A DNA stretch of 64,000 nt from Bog-473 sp963828505 (GCA_963828505.1 CAWHFM010000011.1:1-64000); one strand, 5' to 3'. Counted from the first letter of the stretch, positions 1-9,220 are shown. Numbers and translations: made by a program. The notes: generated by a model from the letters alone, not told the origin.

Positions 1-140
1 GCCACCGCTCGGCGATGGCCGCCGCAATGGGTGCAGCCTCGGCGCCGGCTTCGGTGGCGACCAGGTCGGGGTCCTTCAGGGCCCTGTCCGCGCCTCGAGC
101 GTGGGATTCCGCGAGCCCGTCCCCGCCGCGCGCACGAGCG

Positions 141-1280
141 TCATCTCTGGGCGAGGTGCTCGGCGGCCTCACGGCGAAAACGGCTCGTGCGGTGCTCGGG
201 GTCCCGGTCCATCTGGGGGATCACGTGCTCGCCGATGAGCCGGATGGTCTCCAGGGCGTCGTCGTGCGGTGACGTGAACAGCGCGAACACCAGTTGGTCG
301 GCACCGGCCTCCTCCCAGCGCCGGCAGGCCGCCAAGGCGTGATCGGGATTGCCCAGGACGCGGCCACCCGTGCCGAGCGATGCTCGCAGGAGATCCTCCG
401 TCGGTTCCGGCAGCAGCTCGGGCCACTTCGGAACCCATTCGGGGTGGGGGAACGTGTCGTGGTAACGGAACATGTTGCTGTTCAGGTAGCTGATCCTCGA
501 CTCCACCGCCGAGCGGAGGGCAGCGTCCTCCTCCTCGGCCACCCAGGCGGCGGAAGTCACCATGAGGTTGTCGTTGACGAACGCCCCGATCGGTTCGGCG
601 TCGCCGATGGTGTCCTTGTACGCCTTGAGGACCGGCCCGAGCTCCTCGACGGACTGCACGGAGAAGCCGAGGACGCCGAGACCCTTCCGCGCCGCCATCT
701 CGTAACTGGTCGTGTTGCCCGCCGCGTACCACATGGCAGGATGCGGCTTGACGTACGGCTTCGGCAACACCCGGCGCGGTGGCATCGACCAGTACCGGCC
801 TTCATATCCCTCGTACACGTCCTGCATCCACATCTTGGGGAACTCCGCCACGACGTCCTCCCAGATGTCGCGGGTCTTGGACAGGTCCTCCATGTCCGGC
901 AGGAAGGCGAGGATCTCGTGGCTCCCGGCGCCCCGGCCCGTGCCGAACTCGAAGCGGCCTTCGGAGAGGTGGTCGAGCATGGCCACACGCTCGGCCACCT
1001 TCGCCGGATGGTTCACCTGTGGGAGCGGGTTGAAGATCCCCGAGCCGAGGTGGATCCGCTCCGTCGCCCGGGCCAGGTAACCCAGCACGACGTCGTTGGC
1101 GGAGAGGTGCGAGTACTCGTCGAGGAAGTGGTGCTCGGTGACCCACGCGTACTTGAAGCCGGCCCGGTCCGCCGCTTCGACCAGCTCAATCTCCCGCGTG
1201 AACGCCGTGTGTTCGGGACTGGGATCCCCCTGTCGGCGGTGCGCCGGGACGTACCCCTGAATGAAGATGCCGAATTCCAC
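141..1280 (-). CDS. LLM-class (luciferase-like) flavin-dependent oxidoreductase
   Basis: Protein of 379 residues with the bacterial luciferase-like TIM-barrel fold. The N-terminus MEFGIFIQGY, the segment WVTEHHFLDEY near residue 46 and RFEFGTGRGAGSHE near residue 130 match FMN- or F420-dependent monooxygenases and reductases of this class. The start is GTG, six bases after the stop of the upstream thiolase-like gene, so it is the last gene of a leftward four-gene operon with two thiolase-fold proteins and a DUF35 protein. That context suggests oxidation or reduction of an acyl-CoA or terpenoid/sterol-type intermediate, which is inference. Substrate and cofactor cannot be read from sequence. 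Confidence 0.85.
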   Translation of the reverse strand: MEFGIFIQGYVPAHRRQGDPSPEHTAFTREIELVEAADRAGFKYAWVTEHHFLDEYSHLSANDVVLGYLARATERIHLGSGIFNPLPQVNHPAKVAERVAMLDHLSEGRFEFGTGRGAGSHEILAFLPDMEDLSKTRDIWEDVVAEFPKMWMQDVYEGYEGRYWSMPPRRVLPKPYVKPHPAMWYAAGNTTSYEMAARKGLGVLGFSVQSVEELGPVLKAYKDTIGDAEPIGAFVNDNLMVTSAAWVAEEEDAALRSAVESRISYLNSNMFRYHDTFPHPEWVPKWPELLPEPTEDLLRASLGTGGRVLGNPDHALAACRRWEEAGADQLVFALFTSPHDDALETIRLIGEHVIPQMDRDPEHRTSRFRREAAEHLAQR

Positions 1281-1286
1281 CGGCTG

Positions 1287-2453
1287 TTATCCGAAGGGAT
1301 TCAGGTCGCGAGCGACGACCCACATGCTGAAGTACTGGTTCGCGGCACCGTAGGCCTGGGCGAACGCGACACGGGCACCGTCGACCTGGTGCTCTCCGGC
1401 CATGCCCCGCACCTGGAGCGCAGCCTCGGCGAAGCGCAACAGCCCCGAGGCACCGATCGGATTCGAAGAGAGAACTCCGCCCGACATGTTGACCGGGAAC
1501 GACCCGTCCAGCGCCGTCGTCCCGTCCTCCACCAACTTCCAACCCTCGCCGGGTTCGGCGAAGTGGTGTGCTTCCAGCCACATGGGCTCGTACCACGAGA
1601 AGGGCACGTAGATCTCCGCGCAGTCGATCTGCTCCCGGGGCCGGGTGATCCCGGCCTGGCCGTACACGTCCTCGGCGCAGTCAGATGCTCCCTGCGGGGC
1701 GACCGGATCGCGTCCGGGGAACTGCATCGGCTCCGAGCGGACCGCTGATCCGAGCACCCAGGCGGGTGGGCGGCCGGCCTTGGCCGCGTCCTCTCCCCCC
1801 TCCTGGTCGGTGAACACCACGGCGCAGGCGCCGTCAGAGGACGGGCACGACTCGAGGTAGTGCACAGGGTCCCACATCATGGGCGACGCCTTCACGCTCT
1901 CGACACTGATGTCGGCGAGTCGCAGGTGGGCGTACGGGTTCTTCAGCGCGTTGCGCCGGTCCTTGACCGCCACCATCGGCCCCACGTCGAGCGGCGCTCC
2001 GCTGCGGTGGATGTAGGCCCGCATGTAAGGAGCGAAGGCGCCGCCGGCCCCGAGCGAGGCGCCCCGACCCGAGCCGAGCGCGAACTGCGCGTTGCCCTCG
2101 GACTGCTTCTGGTACGCCACGGCCAGCACGCGCCGGTGACGACCCGTCTCGACCAGATGGCTGGCCACGATGCCCGTGGTGCCGCCCACCGATCCTGCGG
2201 TGTGGACCCGGAACATGGGTTTGCCGTGGGCGCCGAGGGCATCGGTCAGGTACAGCTCGGGCTTCATGACGCCCTCGAAGAGGTCGGGCGCCTTGCCCAG
2301 CACGACAGCATCGATGTCGCCCCAGTCCATGTTGGCGTCGTCGAGTGCACGCGTCGCCGCCTCGCGCACCAGTCCGCCGAGGGAGACGTCCCAACGGCGG
2401 GTTTTGTGCTCCGTCTGGCCGATGCCGACGATTGCGCACCGCTGATGAGCCAT
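1287..2453 (-). CDS. Thiolase-fold protein A (SCP-x/Ltp2-like), nucleophilic Cys absent
   Basis: Protein of 388 residues with the thiolase fold of the SCP-x/lipid-transfer subgroup: the N-terminus CAIVGIGQTEHK and the C-terminal loop NMSGGVLSSNPIGASG are diagnostic. Where a true thiolase has its acyl-accepting Cys (about residue 88), this protein reads RVHTAGSVGG, and the usual GHP triplet is SNP. It is therefore unlikely to be a classical thiolase. In the related Ltp2 family such proteins work with a DUF35 partner as retro-aldolases in steroid side-chain loss. The start ATG shares one base with the stop of thiolase B (TGATG), so the two are probably translationally coupled. Substrate unknown. 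Confidence 0.85.
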   Translation of the reverse strand: MAHQRCAIVGIGQTEHKTRRWDVSLGGLVREAATRALDDANMDWGDIDAVVLGKAPDLFEGVMKPELYLTDALGAHGKPMFRVHTAGSVGGTTGIVASHLVETGRHRRVLAVAYQKQSEGNAQFALGSGRGASLGAGGAFAPYMRAYIHRSGAPLDVGPMVAVKDRRNALKNPYAHLRLADISVESVKASPMMWDPVHYLESCPSSDGACAVVFTDQEGGEDAAKAGRPPAWVLGSAVRSEPMQFPGRDPVAPQGASDCAEDVYGQAGITRPREQIDCAEIYVPFSWYEPMWLEAHHFAEPGEGWKLVEDGTTALDGSFPVNMSGGVLSSNPIGASGLLRFAEAALQVRGMAGEHQVDGARVAFAQAYGAANQYFSMWVVARDLNPFG

Positions 2454-3523
2454 CAGTCACCCTCCATGACGCAGACGAGGTTCTGTTGCAGACACGGGCC
2501 GGACGTCGAGTGACCCAGGGTGCGGTTGCGGTGGTGGTCTCTTATCTGTCCCGCCGCCTCCGCGATCCGGACCAGGCCGGTCGCCATCACCGGGTTCGCC
2601 GCCAGCGCGCCACCCGAGGGGTTGATCGCCACGTCCGGTGCGAGCCCGAGGGCCTCGACGAGGAGCGGTTCCTCGTGTGTGAAGGCAGCCTGAATCTCGG
2701 CCACCTCAATCGGTCCATCTGCGACCCCGGCCGCTTCCGCCGCGCGCTGCGCCGATTCCGAGACGCGCAGATCGCGCATGCCCGGATAGTGGAGCTCGGC
2801 GCAGTGGGCGAACCCGCGGATCCATACCGGACGCCGGCAAAGCCGCTCCGCCACGTCGGCCCGTGCGATCACGACGGCGCAGGCCCCGTCCGTGATCGGC
2901 GGAAGGTCGTGACGCCGCAGGGGATGACGGAGCGGCTCTTCGGACAGGAGGGCATCGACGTCGCCGTCGCCCGTGACCTGTGCGTACGCACTGCCCTCGG
3001 CGTCTCGACGGGAACGCACCGCAACCTCGGCCATCTGGCGTTCGGTCACCTTCCCCGCCGCCAGGAGCGCTTGGGCCTGGAGCGCGGCGAAGCTGAGCGC
3101 GTCGGCACCGAGCGGTGCGAGGTAGTAGGGGTCCATCTCCATGGGGTACAACAGCTCCGGGTCGGCTGTCGACGAGCGGCCCGAACCCATCGCCACGGCG
3201 ATCCCGATGTCGCCTTCCAGCAGGCGCACCCACGCTTCGTACAGGGCCCAGGCGCCGTCCATCTCCACGTGTGAGTCACGCTTGGGCGGCCAGGCGCCGA
3301 TGGCGTCGATGTTCTGCACGAACGAGAAGGCCTGCCCGGCCACGTAGTCGCAGCTGCCGGCGCAGGTGAAGTCCACGTCGCTTCGCGTGATCCCTGCGTC
3401 GGCACAGGCGCCGGTGACCACCTCGAGCAGCATCTGCGCCTCGGACTTGGGCGTCCTCCGGACCATGGACGAAATGTTCCAGCCGATGACGGCGATGTCG
3501 TCGGATCCACTGTGCACGGCCAT
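2453..3523 (-). CDS. Thiolase-fold protein B (SCP-x/Ltp2-like), nucleophilic Cys absent
   Basis: Protein of 356 residues starting at the ATG of MAVHSGSDDIAVIG; a longer upstream frame exists but runs antisense-like through the DUF35 gene. The C-terminal loop INPSGGALAANPVMATG is thiolase-like with ANP in place of GHP, and the usual Cys site is replaced by HVEMDGAWALYEAW. It is a distant paralogue of thiolase A and lies between it and the DUF35 gene, with one-base overlaps on both sides. The likely assembly is a hetero-oligomer of both thiolase-fold chains with the DUF35 protein. An aldolase-like or acyl-CoA lyase role is inferred from the family; the reaction is not shown by sequence. Confidence 0.83.
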   Translation of the reverse strand: MAVHSGSDDIAVIGWNISSMVRRTPKSEAQMLLEVVTGACADAGITRSDVDFTCAGSCDYVAGQAFSFVQNIDAIGAWPPKRDSHVEMDGAWALYEAWVRLLEGDIGIAVAMGSGRSSTADPELLYPMEMDPYYLAPLGADALSFAALQAQALLAAGKVTERQMAEVAVRSRRDAEGSAYAQVTGDGDVDALLSEEPLRHPLRRHDLPPITDGACAVVIARADVAERLCRRPVWIRGFAHCAELHYPGMRDLRVSESAQRAAEAAGVADGPIEVAEIQAAFTHEEPLLVEALGLAPDVAINPSGGALAANPVMATGLVRIAEAAGQIRDHHRNRTLGHSTSGPCLQQNLVCVMEGD

Positions 3524-4500
3524 CAACAGATCCTCTCGACGAGCGTGGGGTCGTCCACGTCGGGCTCGCCCGTCGGCATCCAGCCGATCAGGCCGGGGTT
3601 GTTGCTCTCGGGGTCCGACCGCTCCGCCTCCGAGGCCCAGATGGCTCCCACACGCAGGCCGATCCGGATGTCGTCGTTCGGGACGTCGACGGGCTCTTGG
3701 AAGCCGAGCACGACGTCGGTGCCGTCCAGGAGCACGTGGAAGCGGGCGAACGGCTCGGTCTCGGTCTGCCCCGGGTACTGCACCGGCGTGATGATGGTGT
3801 AGTTGGTGACGGTCCCTCGCTGCGGCAGGTCGACCTCGTGCTCGGACGTCAGCGCGATGGAGTCGATTGGGCAGAACCCCTTGCCGCCGGTGTAGGTGCG
3901 ACCGCACTGGGGGCACCGCAGTCCGAGGAATCGCCCCTGGCGGGCCGCGGCCTCGGATCGCACCACGTTGTTCGAAACGGGCGTGGTGTAGGTGATCGAC
4001 CCCACATAGTCCATCATCGTCACCGGCTCATAACTCTGGTCTTGGGCGCCCGAGGTTCCACCCACGGGTGCTTCTCCCGGCACGAACGCCTCTATGTCGG
4101 TGATATGTCCCCGGCGCTCGGCCCGCCATCGCGGGGCGACGCGCATGCCGATGGCCATGGTGCCCGGGTCGCCCGCGTCCACCGCGTGCACCAGGGCGGA
4201 TTCGGCCCCGTCGAGGCGGATGGTGGCGAACGCGAAGGGCTGCCGCAGGGGATGCTGTGCGCTGGCGCGGGGAACCCAGCACCAACTCTCGACCGTTCCA
4301 GCCGGGCCCACCTCCACGAAGTCGTGGGCGAGACCGGCTCCGGTCCGGGGATCCCATTCCAACGGAGGGCAGAGCACGCCCGAGCCGGTGCGGATGCCGA
4401 TGATCCGGCGCTCCCTGAGGGCGTTCATGAACGCACCGAGGACGGGTCCGAGCGACCGTTTGTAGGGGAACGTGATCGTGCTCTCGATGGTCGTGGTCAA
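3523..4500 (-). CDS. Tandem DUF35 (OB-fold, one visible zinc-ribbon) acyl-CoA-associated protein
   Basis: Protein of 325 residues with two OB-fold DUF35-like halves. The first half (about 1-150) has no obvious zinc-ribbon Cys pairs. The second (about 160-325) carries GLRCPQCGRTYTGGKGFCP, a zinc ribbon followed by an OB fold, typical of the partners of thiolase-fold aldolases. The start is TTG (MTTTIES) preceded by a strong GGAGGAG about eight bases upstream. It is the first gene of the leftward operon and overlaps thiolase B by one base. DUF35 proteins bind acyl-CoA and stabilise thiolase partners (ChsH2-Ltp2 is the known example). Two modules in one chain would suit two thiolase-fold partners, which is inference. 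Confidence 0.85.
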   Translation of the reverse strand: MTTTIESTITFPYKRSLGPVLGAFMNALRERRIIGIRTGSGVLCPPLEWDPRTGAGLAHDFVEVGPAGTVESWCWVPRASAQHPLRQPFAFATIRLDGAESALVHAVDAGDPGTMAIGMRVAPRWRAERRGHITDIEAFVPGEAPVGGTSGAQDQSYEPVTMMDYVGSITYTTPVSNNVVRSEAAARQGRFLGLRCPQCGRTYTGGKGFCPIDSIALTSEHEVDLPQRGTVTNYTIITPVQYPGQTETEPFARFHVLLDGTDVVLGFQEPVDVPNDDIRIGLRVGAIWASEAERSDPESNNPGLIGWMPTGEPDVDDPTLVERIC

Positions 4501-4601
4501 CGGCGGTCTCCTCCTACGGGCTCCATGCTGCTCTGTGTCTACCTGATCGGGCAGCAGGCGCGCACGGTTGAGTACCGGGCCTGGGAGAGCGCTCCCTTCC
4601 C

Positions 4602-4946
4602 TCAGGGATGCTCGGCGTCACCCGTGCGGGCCGACTCGGCCAGCCGTTTGATGGCCGCCAGCCGGCCGTCCCAGTCCCTCGCCACCTGCACCATGGCGCG
4701 GGTTGCCTCGTCGAGGCGGGCCGGCTCGACGCGGTACTGCACCTCGCGCCCGTGCTTGTGCCGGCGGACCAGTCCGGCCCGCTCCAGGAGGGCGAGATGC
4801 TTGGTGACCGCCTGACGTGAGAAGGGGACCCGGCCGGCCGGCCGGCTCGCCGTCACGTCGCCGTTGTGGACCAGCAGGTCCAGGACGCGGCGGCGCGAGG
4901 GGTCCGCGATGGCGGACCACACCTCGTCGCCGGGTTCCGGACTCAC
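4602..4946 (-). CDS. ArsR-family winged-helix regulator
   Basis: Protein of about 114 residues from the GTG of VSPEPGDEVW; the frame is open further upstream but lacks homology there and overlaps the SRPBCC relic. DEVWSAIADPSRRRVLDLL and SRQAVTKHLALLERAGLV are the ArsR winged-helix core. No metal-binding Cys pairs are seen, so this is the ArsR subtype paired with SRPBCC proteins rather than a metal sensor. Its expected SRPBCC partner lies just upstream on the same strand but is broken. An intact ArsR of the same type sits at 10948-11289. Confidence 0.8.
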   Translation of the reverse strand: MSPEPGDEVWSAIADPSRRRVLDLLVHNGDVTASRPAGRVPFSRQAVTKHLALLERAGLVRRHKHGREVQYRVEPARLDEATRAMVQVARDWDGRLAAIKRLAESARTGDAEHP

Positions 4947-4981
4947 GCCTTGGGTCGGGATTCGGGTCCTTCCCACGTCAA

Positions 4982-5290
4982 CTAGGCCCAGCCGTCCCAC
5001 GTGGGTGTCCCATCCCGAGAGGTGCTCCTCTCGGCGGCGCTCCTTTCGACCGCAGGCCACCCGAGGAGGTCCAGCCCGCTCTCGACCACGCGGAGGAGGG
5101 TTCGCTCGTCTCCGGATGGCGTCAGCGTGAACTCGACCAGCAACGAGTTCTCCGGCACCGGCTCTTCTCACTCCGGATGCCCCCACCGGAATGAGAAGAG
5201 CCGCGGCGGCTCAACGCGTTCGACCACCAGCTCGGCCGTGAAACTCGCTCGGTCGGGGTGGTCGAAGACCAGGCTCCCCCGGCGGATTCG
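4982..5290 (-). pseudogene. Relic of an SRPBCC (AHSA1-like) gene with in-frame TGA
   Basis: Reading leftward, the frame gives FTAELVVERVEPPRLFSFRW then GHPE, a TGA stop at 5168-5170, and continues in the same frame as EEPVPENSLLVEFTLTPSGD and RTLLRVVESGLDLLGW before a TAG near 4983. Both halves match the C-terminal part of SRPBCC proteins that travel with ArsR regulators, and homology spans the stop. The N-terminal ~60 residues of the family are not recognisable between here and the end of the DUF11 gene. It is therefore 5'-truncated and interrupted by a nonsense codon. Stop readthrough is possible but unlikely given the missing N-terminus. Confidence 0.7.
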
Positions 5291-5384
5291 ACGACGCATG
5301 CCCGAAGGCCATCCGTCTAGGACGTCGAGACCACGCCCTGACCCCCGCGTCGTCTCCAGGCTCTCGCCGGAGACCTGAGGTCCG

Positions 5385-7091
5385 TCAAAGGCCGACCCAC
5401 TGCACCACGGTGTCACAGTCGAGGGACGCCGAACCTGCGTCCGTGTCGATCTCGGTCGGGTTCGGCGTCGCCGCCGCGATGTCGACGAGCACCGAGCCCA
5501 CGCCGAGGGACGACGACACCGTTCCCGACAGCGTGAGCGTCGCGGTGGTACCCGCCGGGAGGTTGATGCCCGACCATTCCACTTCTTCGGGCCCGAGCTT
5601 CGAGATGGTCGTCCCGCCGAGCGAGCTCGTCGCCGATTGGACGGCGAAGCCGCCACTGAGCGTGTCCGTCACGGTGGCATTGTCCGCCGCGGAGGGACCG
5701 TTGTTGGTGAGCGTGATGGTGTAGACGTCGCCTTGGCCGGCATCGATCGTGGTGGTGCCGTCCGTCACGGTGATGGCGAGGTCCGCGGCCGGGATCACTT
5801 CCACCGTGGCCGCGGCCGTGCTCGCGGTCGCGCTCTGGTCACTGGTCGCCGCCACCGAGGTCCAGTCCGCCTCCATCGCCGGTGGGGCGTCGGCGGTGGC
5901 GGAGTAGATGAGGGTGGCCGAGGCCCCCATGGCCAGCGCAGGGATGGACCAGTCGATGACGGAGCCGGTCACGCTGGTCGTCCCCATGCTCGGCGTCACG
6001 CTTCCCGGGCTCAAGGTGAAGGCGGGCGGGAGCTGGACCGGCACGCTGACGTCGGTCTGGGGACCCGGGATCACGTTGGCCAGCTCCACCTCGTAGGTCA
6101 GCTCACTGCCCGACTCCACTTCCGCCGTCGGCACGGTCTGGACCGAGCTCCCGGCATGGGCGGCCACCGAGACGGCGAATCCCGATCCCGATCCGGCGCC
6201 GATCACCGGCTCGGCGTCGACCGCTTCGGACACGGCACTGGTGTCGAGTTCTGGCGGTGGCAGCGTCACTGCGGCCACGTTGACCATCGCCGAGCCGGCT
6301 GGTAGTGCAGACGAAATTTGACCCACCAAGGTGAAAGTGGCCGACGCACCGGCGGGGAGGTCGATCCCACTCCATTGGAACTGGTCGCCGCCCAAATTGG
6401 TGAAGGTCGTACCGCTCAACGAACTGGTGCTGTTGGAGAGCGCGAAGCCGCCGTTCAGGGACGAGGTGACGGTGGCGTCGGGCACTTCCGACGGCCCGGC
6501 ATTGGCCAGCGAAATGGTGTACGTGTCCGCCTGACCGGGCGAGACGGCCTGCAGGCCGTCGCTCACCCCGATGCTGATGTCGGCCTCGGGGATCACCTCG
6601 AGTGCGGCGTAGGTGGCAGCCGGGAGGGTCTGGTCGCTGCCGGCCACGACCGTGGTCCCGTCCAACTCCATCAATCCGTCGGGCGTGTCCGACGTCTCGG
6701 TGTAATCGAGCGTGGCCGAGGCCGCCTTGGCCAGCTTCGGGAGGGACCACGAGAGGGTGCCGACGCCGGACGTCACGGTTCCCGCGCTGGGCGTGGACAG
6801 GACGTCGAAGGCGAAGTTGAGCGGCAGGCTCACGATGAGCGCCACGTTGGTCTGGCGCTTGTCCGTCATATTCGAGACGGTCAACTGGTACGTGACGTCG
6901 CCCCCGGCGTCGATTGTCCCGGTGCTGGCCGCGCCGACGGAGTCACCGGCGTAGGCGGCGATCGTCACGCCGAGTTGCGGGGACAGGATTGTCGCGGTGG
7001 CAGGCGACGCGCCCGGGAGGGCGAATCCGGCCAGAAGGCACAGGAACCCGATGGCGACGAGCGGCGTTCGGCCGCGACACCCTTTCACCAT
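5385..7091 (-). CDS. Secreted DUF11-type repeat protein
   Basis: Protein of about 568 residues. The chosen ATG at 7091 (MVKGCRGRTPLV) has a strong GGAGGGGG about six bases upstream and begins a signal peptide (VAIGFLCLLAGFALPGASPATA); the frame extends further upstream without one. The mature chain alternates two ~120-residue immunoglobulin-like modules in an A-B-A-B order: A contains DVTYQLTVSNMTDKRQTNV, and B contains DTYTISLANAGPSEVPDATV, a DUF11 signature. Module pairs end in similar Asp-rich linkers. No LPXTG motif or C-terminal membrane anchor is visible. It is probably an extracellular or wall-associated structural protein. Confidence 0.8.
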   Translation of the reverse strand: MVKGCRGRTPLVAIGFLCLLAGFALPGASPATATILSPQLGVTIAAYAGDSVGAASTGTIDAGGDVTYQLTVSNMTDKRQTNVALIVSLPLNFAFDVLSTPSAGTVTSGVGTLSWSLPKLAKAASATLDYTETSDTPDGLMELDGTTVVAGSDQTLPAATYAALEVIPEADISIGVSDGLQAVSPGQADTYTISLANAGPSEVPDATVTSSLNGGFALSNSTSSLSGTTFTNLGGDQFQWSGIDLPAGASATFTLVGQISSALPAGSAMVNVAAVTLPPPELDTSAVSEAVDAEPVIGAGSGSGFAVSVAAHAGSSVQTVPTAEVESGSELTYEVELANVIPGPQTDVSVPVQLPPAFTLSPGSVTPSMGTTSVTGSVIDWSIPALAMGASATLIYSATADAPPAMEADWTSVAATSDQSATASTAAATVEVIPAADLAITVTDGTTTIDAGQGDVYTITLTNNGPSAADNATVTDTLSGGFAVQSATSSLGGTTISKLGPEEVEWSGINLPAGTTATLTLSGTVSSSLGVGSVLVDIAAATPNPTEIDTDAGSASLDCDTVVQWVGL

Positions 7092-7112
7092 GGAATCCCC
7101 CTCCGCTACCAT

Positions 7113-7149
7113 GCGTGGCCCTTCGAGGCGTGGCCCTTCGAGGCGTGCC
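7113..7149. repeat. 15-bp tandem repeat upstream of the DUF11 gene
   Basis: GCGTGGCCCTTCGAG occurs twice back to back (7113-7127 and 7128-7142), followed by a partial third copy. It lies in the 5' leader of the DUF11 gene, about 20 bases upstream of its start codon. Function unknown; possibly a slippage product. Confidence 0.8.
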
Positions 7150-7313
7150 CGCAATACCCTCACTATAGGCGTCACATCCGTTGCCTATAATTTCCCGATA
7201 ATTCGCCCTGGTCGGCGAGGCGACAGGGCCTGACGAGGACTTTCGCACGGGACGCCCTTCAATCGCTCCCGACGCGAGGGCGAGGGCGATGGGGAGGCCG
7301 TAACCCCGCGGGC

Positions 7314-8957
7314 TCAGGGATCGAAGGTCTGCCCGGCGACGCGGTGGATGGTGAGAGTTGCCACGACGGCGCCGACCAGGATCAGGCAACCCGACAGCAC
7401 GAGGGCCTCGTGGAGTCCGGTGCCGAAGGCGTCGTAGGCGGCATCGATCACCTTCGTGGCGATCCGGGCTACCGCGGCGTTCTGGGAGTGCTCAGCGCCG
7501 CTCGCCGCGCCCCCGCTGGTGCCACCGGTCTGGACCGCGTGGATCACGAGGCTCTGGAAGTTGGGTGGCACCCCGATGGCCTTCAGGCGGGCCGCGAGAT
7601 CGCCGGTCAGCTGCGCGTTGACGATGGCGCCGAGGACGGCCACGCCGAAGACCGCGCCCATCTCCCGGCTGGTGTTCGTCGCCGAGGCCGCCATGCCCGA
7701 ACGCTCCGGTGGCACGACGGTGAGCGGCACCGACGTCACCGGCACCAGGAGCATCCCGATGCCGACGCCCGCGATGGGCAGCACCCAGCCCAGCGTGTCG
7801 AACCCGACGTGGGGCCCGAGCAGCGCGCTGGCGAGCAGTATCCCGCCGCCGGCCAGCAGGCACCCGACGACCATCGGCCAGCGAGCACCGACCCGGGCGA
7901 CCAAGGGCCCGGTCAGCGCGGAGGACAGGATGAGCGCGGCCGCCATGGGCAGGAAGTCGACGGCGGTCTGATACGCCGAGGCGTTCACGACGACCTGAAG
8001 GTACAGAGCCGTGAAGAAGAAGATCGAGAACGTTCCGAAGTAGGCGACGAACGCGACGAACGTCGAACCGGCGAAGGGCGGACGCCTGAACATGACCAGG
8101 TCGAGCATCGGGCTCTTGACCCGCTGCTCGACTATGACGAACGCCGCTCCCGACAGGCCGCTGATCACGAACAGGGCCACGATCCACGGCGCCTCGTAGC
8201 CCGACTGCTCCCCTTGGATCACGGCGAGCGACAAACAGGCGAGGAAGGCTGCCCCCAGGAGGAAGCCCGCCACGTCCACTCTCCGGCCCTGGCGGTCTGA
8301 CGACTCCGGCACGAACAACCCCGCCAGCGTGAAGGCGACGACGCCGAAGCCCAGGTTGAACCAGAAGATGGCACGCCAGTTCGAGAACCCGACCAGTGCG
8401 CCGGCGATGACCGGTCCGAGCGCGAGAGCCAGCCCCGACACTGCGGCCCAGACGCCAAGCGCGTCCGCCCGCGTCTCGCGGTCGGGATAGACGTGCCGGA
8501 TGATGGAGAGCGTGCCCGGCTCGCTCGCCGCCGCGCCGACACCCATGATCACCCGGCCGGCGACGAGCCACCCGACGTTGGGTGCCATCGCCGCCAACAC
8601 GGACCCGGCGCAGAAGATGCCGACGCCGGCGAGCATGACCTTCTTCCGGCCCAGGATGTCGCCGAGCATGCCCGCGGCCAGCATGAAGGCGGCGAAGGTC
8701 AGGGCGTAGCCGTTGACGACCCACTGCAGGGAGGTGACCCCGGCGTGGAGATCGGACTGGATGTTGGCGAGACCGACGCTGACGATCGTGTTGTCGAGGA
8801 AGGTCAGGAACAGGACGCCGCACAGGGTCGCGAGGGCCAGGGCCTGCGCGGGCGACCCCAGTCCCCCCCGTCTGACCTCCAATCCGGGCGCAGCCCCGTC
8901 CGAACCGGACACGACGGCCGCGGCCGCGCCGGCTGGCTCCACTGCGTCCACCGTCAC
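7314..8957 (-). CDS. DHA2-family MFS drug exporter (EmrB/QacA type)
   Basis: Protein of 547 residues from a GTG start (VTVDAVEPAG). It shows about 14 hydrophobic segments and DHA2 hallmarks: LDNTIVSVGLANI in the first helix (motif D1), GDILGRKKVML (motif A) and LALALGPVIAGAL (antiporter motif C). Such proteins expel toxic compounds by proton antiport across the plasma membrane. The gene is divergent from formate dehydrogenase across a 263-bp region that contains no other gene. No regulator is adjacent. The substrate cannot be predicted. Confidence 0.87.
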   Translation of the reverse strand: MTVDAVEPAGAAAAVVSGSDGAAPGLEVRRGGLGSPAQALALATLCGVLFLTFLDNTIVSVGLANIQSDLHAGVTSLQWVVNGYALTFAAFMLAAGMLGDILGRKKVMLAGVGIFCAGSVLAAMAPNVGWLVAGRVIMGVGAAASEPGTLSIIRHVYPDRETRADALGVWAAVSGLALALGPVIAGALVGFSNWRAIFWFNLGFGVVAFTLAGLFVPESSDRQGRRVDVAGFLLGAAFLACLSLAVIQGEQSGYEAPWIVALFVISGLSGAAFVIVEQRVKSPMLDLVMFRRPPFAGSTFVAFVAYFGTFSIFFFTALYLQVVVNASAYQTAVDFLPMAAALILSSALTGPLVARVGARWPMVVGCLLAGGGILLASALLGPHVGFDTLGWVLPIAGVGIGMLLVPVTSVPLTVVPPERSGMAASATNTSREMGAVFGVAVLGAIVNAQLTGDLAARLKAIGVPPNFQSLVIHAVQTGGTSGGAASGAEHSQNAAVARIATKVIDAAYDAFGTGLHEALVLSGCLILVGAVVATLTIHRVAGQTFDP

Positions 8958-9220
8958 GAGTCTTGCCTACCCGCGTCGGGGCCGATGCACTCATGCGTGC
9001 AGCGGACGCCGCGCCGGCCTCGGCCCTGGAGCAGACTGACGACATCGTCCAGGGAGTCTTCGGCCCGGTCAGGCCGACCGGTCCGCCGACGCCGAGGAGG
9101 AATATGGAGCAGGCAGGGCCCTCGGCCGCGACGTCGAGCACGGCGCGGCCGTGTCCACCGACCCGTCGGGCCGGTGGTGGGCCCGCACCAGCACCACCGA
9201 CACGAGGAGGTTGACCGACC

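Noticed and set aside
15..342. Rightward open frames at the window start
   Set aside because: They overlap the luciferase-like gene antisense, are Arg/Pro/Ser-rich and match nothing recognisable.
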